A DNA stretch of 17,683 bases from Rubrivivax sp. (GTDB lineage Bacteria > Pseudomonadota > Gammaproteobacteria > Burkholderiales > Burkholderiaceae_C). Below the pieces are notes generated by a model. That model was not told the origin of the DNA and searched no databases. It was given only the letters and a program-made list of their open reading frames with translations. Numbering within the stretch: the first letter of the stretch is position 1; the number at the start of each line of letters is the position of its first letter. Below, piece after piece: positions 14,422-17,683 of this stretch. The DNA is taken from NCBI GenBank assembly GCA_020851615.1, contig JADZCL010000234.1, forward strand, positions 1 through 17,683. Reading direction: 5' to 3'. The translations under genes were made by a program, and so were the position numbers.

Positions 14422-15458
14422 GTCGCCTCCGTGCCGGCCGCATGCACGGCTTCGTCGGCGCCGTCAGCCAGACGGCGCGCCTGGCGCGTCGCATCGCCCA
14501 CGGGATAGTGGCAGCGCACGGCGCCGTCGGCCCAGGGCCGCAGGCCCGGCGGCTGGGTGCAGCGCGCGGCAACGAAGGAGGTGCAGCGCGGCCCGAACAG
14601 GCAGCCCGCGGGCCGGTCGTAGGCGCCGGGCACGACGCCTGCGATGGTGGCCAGCCGGCCCTGGCCTTCGCTGCGCTCGGGCATCGCGGCCAGCAGCGCG
14701 GCGGTGTAGGGGTGCTCGGGCGCGGCGAACAGCGTCTGTGCAGGCCGCTCCTCGACCACCTGGCCGGCGTACATCACGGCCACGCGCTGCGCCATCTCGG
14801 CCACCACGCCCATGCTGTGCGTGATCAGCACCAGCGCCATGCCGCGCTCGCGCTGCAGGCCGCGCAGCAGCTCGAGGATTTGCGCCTGGATGGTCACGTC
14901 CAGCGCCGTCGTCGGTTCGTCGGCGATCAAGAGGCGCGGGTTGCAGGCGATCGCCATCGCGATCATCACGCGCTGGTTCATGCCCCCCGACAACTGGTGC
15001 GGAAAGTCCGCCAGCCGGCTCGCCGCGGCCGGGATGCCGACCTGCTCGAGGAGCTCCACCGCGCGCGTGCGCGCGTCGCGGCCGGACAGGCCCAGGTGCA
15101 GGCGCAGCGTCTCGACGAGCTGGAAGCCGATCGTGAAGCAGGGGTTCAGGCTGGTGGTCGGATCCTGGAAGATCATGGCCACGTCCTTGCCGACGATGCG
15201 CCGGCGCTCGCGTGGCGACAGGCCCTGCAGTTCGCGCCCGGCAAAGCGCATCGCCTGCGCGCGCACCTGGCCCGGAAAGCCGATCAGACCCATCAGCGCC
15301 AGCATGGTCACGCTCTTGCCCGAGCCCGACTCGCCGACCACACCCAGCACCTCGCCCTCGGCCAGCCGCAGGCTCACCCCGTCGACGGCGTGCAGCACCG
15401 CGCCCTGGGTCGGGAAGTCGACGTGCAGGTCTTCGATCTCGAGCAGCGGGGCGGACAT
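14418..15458 (-). CDS. dppD: Dipeptide ABC transporter ATP-binding protein DppD
   Basis: This cytoplasmic ATPase (346 aa) pairs with DppF to drive dipeptide import. Walker A is GESGSGKS (42-49), [15 protein letters not shown] is the Q-loop segment, LSGGMNQR the signature and [12 protein letters not shown] the Walker B. The C-terminal tail has four cysteines ([16 protein letters not shown]), a pattern that in some DppD proteins binds an iron-sulfur cluster; whether it does so here is unknown. The ATG at 15458 lies six bases after the dppC stop. About 20 residues longer than E. coli DppD (327), mostly an extra C-terminal tail. Confidence 0.93.
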   Translation of the reverse strand: MSAPLLEIEDLHVDFPTQGAVLHAVDGVSLRLAEGEVLGVVGESGSGKSVTMLALMGLIGFPGQVRAQAMRFAGRELQGLSPRERRRIVGKDVAMIFQDPTTSLNPCFTIGFQLVETLRLHLGLSGRDARTRAVELLEQVGIPAAASRLADFPHQLSGGMNQRVMIAMAIACNPRLLIADEPTTALDVTIQAQILELLRGLQRERGMALVLITHSMGVVAEMAQRVAVMYAGQVVEERPAQTLFAAPEHPYTAALLAAMPERSEGQGRLATIAGVVPGAYDRPAGCLFGPRCTSFVAARCTQPPGLRPWADGAVRCHYPVGDATRQARRLADGADEAVHAAGTEAT

Positions 15459-15464
15459 GGGCTC

Positions 15465-16367
15465 TCAGCGCTTGAGCTTGGGGTCGAGCGCGTCGCGCAG
15501 GCCGTCGCCAAGCAGGTTGAAGGCGAGCACGGTGACGAGGATCATGACGCCCGGGAAGGTCACCACCCACCACGCGCGCAGCACGAACTCGCGCGCGTCG
15601 GCCAGCATGGTGCCCCACTCGGGTGAAGGCGGCTGTGCGCCCAGGCCCAGGAAGCCCAGCGCCGCGGCGTCGAGGATGGCGGTGGACACGCCAAGCGACG
15701 CCTGCACGATGAGCGGCGCCGCACAGTTGGGCAGCACCTCGACGAACATGAGCCGCGCCAGGCCGGCGCCGGACAGGCGCGCCGCGGTGACGTAGTCCTT
15801 GGCCGTCTCGGCGATCACCGCCGCGCGCGTGATGCGCACGTAGTGCGGCAGCACCACCACCGCGACAGCCAGCATCGCGTTCATCAGCCCCGGCCCGAGG
15901 ATGGCGACGATGACGATGGCCAGCAGCAGGCTGGGCAGCGTCAGGATGATGTCCATCAGCCGCATGATCGCGATCTCGGTGGCGCCGCGGGCGAAGCCGG
16001 CCACCATGCCCAGCACGATGCCCGTCACGATGGATAGCGCCACCACCGCGAGGCCTATGGTCAGCGACAGCCGGCCGCCCCAGATCAGGCGCGAGAGGAT
16101 GTCGCGCCCGATGGCGTCGGTGCCCAGCAGGTAGCTGGCCGAGCCGCCCTCGGTCCAGGCCGGCGGGCGCAGGAAGGCCGCGGTGTTGGTGAGGTCAGGT
16201 GCGTAGGGCGCGATCCACGGCGCGAAGGCCGCCAGCGCGAGCACCGCGATGACGACCACCAGGCCCAGCAGCGCGCCGCGGTTGCTGCTGAAGCTGGCCC
16301 AGAACTCGCGCAGCGGGCCCGGAGGGGCGGCGGGGCCGGTGGCGGGGGTGATGGGCGTCGCGCTCAT
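15465..16367 (-). CDS. dppC: Dipeptide ABC transporter permease DppC
   Basis: This inner-membrane permease (300 aa, equal to E. coli DppC) has an N-terminal cytoplasmic segment, a first helix near 30-50 and a periplasmic loop ending LLGTDAIGRDILSRLIWG, which is diagnostic of OppC/DppC proteins. The membrane core follows. The ATPase-coupling EAA-type loop is KDYVTAARLSGAGLARLMFV, followed by EVLPNCAAPLIVQ. The ending LNLLGDGLRDALDPK type motif is present (FNLLGDGLRDALDPKLK). I chose ATG 16367; an in-frame GTG at 16373 would add two residues. It follows the dppB stop by nine bases. Confidence 0.93.
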   Translation of the reverse strand: MSATPITPATGPAAPPGPLREFWASFSSNRGALLGLVVVIAVLALAAFAPWIAPYAPDLTNTAAFLRPPAWTEGGSASYLLGTDAIGRDILSRLIWGGRLSLTIGLAVVALSIVTGIVLGMVAGFARGATEIAIMRLMDIILTLPSLLLAIVIVAILGPGLMNAMLAVAVVVLPHYVRITRAAVIAETAKDYVTAARLSGAGLARLMFVEVLPNCAAPLIVQASLGVSTAILDAAALGFLGLGAQPPSPEWGTMLADAREFVLRAWWVVTFPGVMILVTVLAFNLLGDGLRDALDPKLKR

Positions 16368-16376
16368 TTCCACATC

Positions 16377-17387
16377 TCACTTGGCATGCAGCACGCGCGG
16401 ATTGATGATGCCGTAGGTCAGGTCGACCGTCAGGTTCACCAGCATCACCATGCCGCCCAGCAGCAGCAGGCCGCCTTGCAGCACGGGGTAGTCGCGCCGG
16501 CTGATGGCTTCGATCATCCACTTGCCCACGCCCGGCCAGGAGAAGATCGTCTCGGTCAGGATGGCGCCGGTGAACAGCACGCTCACCTGCAGCCCGACCA
16601 CCGTCACCACCGGCAGCAGCGCGTTGCGAAAGGCGTGCAGCGCCACCACGCGCACGCTCGACAGGCCCTTGGCGCGTGCGGTGCGGATGTAGTCCTCGCC
16701 CAGCACCTCGAGCATGGCCGAGCGCGTCATGCGCGCGATGATGGCCAGCGGGTTGGTGCCCAGCACGATCGCCGGCAGCGCCAGGTGCACGAGCGCCGAG
16801 CGCCAGGCGCCGCGCTCGCCGGCGAGCCAGGCGTCGATGAGGTACAGGCCCGTCACCGGCTCGAGGAAGTACTTGACGTCGATGCGCCCGGAGACCGGCG
16901 TCCACCCCAGCTGCACCGAGAACAGCAGGATCAGCAGCAGCCCCCACCAGAAGATGGGCATCGAATAGCCGGTGAGCGAGATGCCCATCACGCCGTGGTC
17001 GAACACCGAGTTGCGCTTCACCGCCGCCAGCATGCCCGCCGGGATGCCCAGCACGAGCGCGAACACGATCGCGCACAGCGCCAGCTCGACCGTGGCCGGG
17101 AAGAGCGCCTTGAACTCCTCCAGCACCGGCGCCTGCGTGATCATCGACTTGCCGAGGTCGCCCTGCAGCACGCGCCCGATGTAGATGCCGTACTGCACCA
17201 GCACCGGCTGGTCCAGGCCGTATTCCTTGACCAGCTGCGCGTGGCGCGCGGGGTCGATGCCGCGCTCGCCGGCCAGGGTCTCGATCGGGTCGCCGGGCAC
17301 CATGCGGATCATCAGGAAGGCCAGCAGCGTCATGCCGATGAAGGTCGGCACGACGAGTGCAAGTCGGGTGGCGATGAAGCGCAGCAT
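16377..17387 (-). CDS. dppB: Dipeptide ABC transporter permease DppB
   Basis: This inner-membrane permease (336 aa; E. coli DppB is 339) begins with a first helix MLRFIATRLALVVPTFIGMT and the periplasmic motif RMVPGDP. Further marks are KEYGLDQPVLVQY, DLGKSM, the coupling loop EDYIRTARAKGLSSVRVV with FRNALLPV, and SWPGVGKWMIEAI. About six membrane segments are visible. The ATG at 17387 is the natural start of the family but has no clear Shine-Dalgarno. It is the first dpp gene in transcription order, so the dpp promoter should lie in the 77 bases upstream or beyond. Confidence 0.93.
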   Translation of the reverse strand: MLRFIATRLALVVPTFIGMTLLAFLMIRMVPGDPIETLAGERGIDPARHAQLVKEYGLDQPVLVQYGIYIGRVLQGDLGKSMITQAPVLEEFKALFPATVELALCAIVFALVLGIPAGMLAAVKRNSVFDHGVMGISLTGYSMPIFWWGLLLILLFSVQLGWTPVSGRIDVKYFLEPVTGLYLIDAWLAGERGAWRSALVHLALPAIVLGTNPLAIIARMTRSAMLEVLGEDYIRTARAKGLSSVRVVALHAFRNALLPVVTVVGLQVSVLFTGAILTETIFSWPGVGKWMIEAISRRDYPVLQGGLLLLGGMVMLVNLTVDLTYGIINPRVLHAK

Positions 17388-17464
17388 CGGGGCGGGCGGC
17401 AGTGACGCGCCGGTCGGCGCCGGCGGGCGTGACTGTAGCGGAGCACGCGATCCCGGTTGCGGCG
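17388..17464 (-). promoter_or_regulatory. Upstream region of the dpp cluster
   Basis: This 77-base gap separates the RND pump stop from dppB on the same strand. It contains the palindrome GCGCCG-GT-CGGCGC (17407-17420), which could be an operator or the terminator of the pump gene. A TACAGT at 17437-17432 (minus strand) is a possible -10 box, but no matching -35 is visible. A promoter here is expected from gene layout rather than demonstrated. Confidence 0.3.
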
Positions 17465-17683
17465 CTAGGCGGTCTCGGGCGTCGTCACCGGGCCGCGGCC
17501 GCTGAAGCGGTCCAGCGCGAGGTAGATCACCGGCGTGATGAACAGCGTCACCGCCTGCGAGAAGACCAGCCCCCCGACCACCGCCAGGCCCAGGGGCTGG
17601 CGCAGCTCGGCGCCCGCGCCCAGGCCGAAGGCGATCGGCAGCGCGCCCATCATGGCCGCCAGCGTGGTCATCATGATCGGCCG
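17465..17683 (-). CDS. RND efflux pump inner-membrane subunit, C-terminal fragment (cut by window edge)
   Basis: Only the last 72 residues are in the window. They read [19 protein letters not shown], then [20 protein letters not shown] and [11 protein letters not shown], which is the final membrane region of HAE-1 RND pumps such as AcrB, MdtB and MdtC. The GAELRQPLG and [13 protein letters not shown] variants are closest in my recollection to MdtB/MdtC-type proteins. These trimeric proton-driven pumps expel drugs, bile salts or metabolites through a periplasmic adaptor and an outer-membrane channel. The rest of the gene (about 950 residues) lies to the right. The stop is 77 bases before dppB on the same strand, so read-through into dpp is possible. 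Confidence 0.88.
   Translation of the reverse strand, partial: RPIMMTTLAAMMGALPIAFGLGAGAELRQPLGLAVVGGLVFSQAVTLFITPVIYLALDRFSGRGPVTTPETA

Noticed and set aside
17425..17460. Sigma-70 promoter with TACAGT as -10 upstream of dppB
   Set aside because: No acceptable -35 at 16-18 bases; kept only as a possibility within the region entry.

Overview
This is a GC-rich (well over 60% by eye), densely packed chromosomal segment. Gene content, GTG starts, codon use and the style of the intergenic repeats suggest a betaproteobacterium of the order Burkholderiales (Comamonadaceae or Rubrivivax/Leptothrix-like). That placement is inference from the sequence alone. I see no mobile element, phage gene, CRISPR array, tRNA or rRNA, and no gene-free stretch longer than about 210 bases.

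Layout: (1) 1-5518, plus strand: a branched-chain amino acid (HAAT/Liv-type) ABC importer operon. It encodes a periplasmic binding protein (5' part outside the window), two ATPases, two permeases and, overlapping the last permease by ATGA, an alpha/beta hydrolase. Two of its intergenic gaps (862-976 and 3504-3599) hold GC-rich inverted repeats that look like a dispersed Burkholderiales repeat. (2) 5586-6938, plus: a secreted protein with the zinc-ligand pattern of the phospholipase C / P1 nuclease fold. (3) 6981-8033, minus: mobB (molybdenum cofactor) and tpx (thiol peroxidase). (4) 8216-8623, plus: a RidA-family protein divergent from tpx and lacking the catalytic Arg. (5) 8830-17387, minus: a long same-strand run, in transcription order dppB-dppC-dppD-dppF-dppA (dipeptide ABC importer), an EamA/DMT exporter, a LytS/AlgZ-type histidine kinase and a LytTR response regulator. 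(6) 17465-17683, minus: the C-terminal end of an RND efflux pump running off the window.

The two importers dominate: one for a branched-chain amino acid or related small carboxylate, one for dipeptides. Inverted repeats lie at several punctuation points in the dpp-side run: dppF/dppA, dppA/eamA and after the response regulator. They suggest that expression is divided within it. No wholly new system is evident. The most worthwhile leads are the zinc PLC/nuclease-fold protein, the hydrolase translationally coupled to the Liv-type importer, the Arg-less RidA protein, the repeats inside the liv operon, and the permuted dpp order followed by a transporter and two-component pair.
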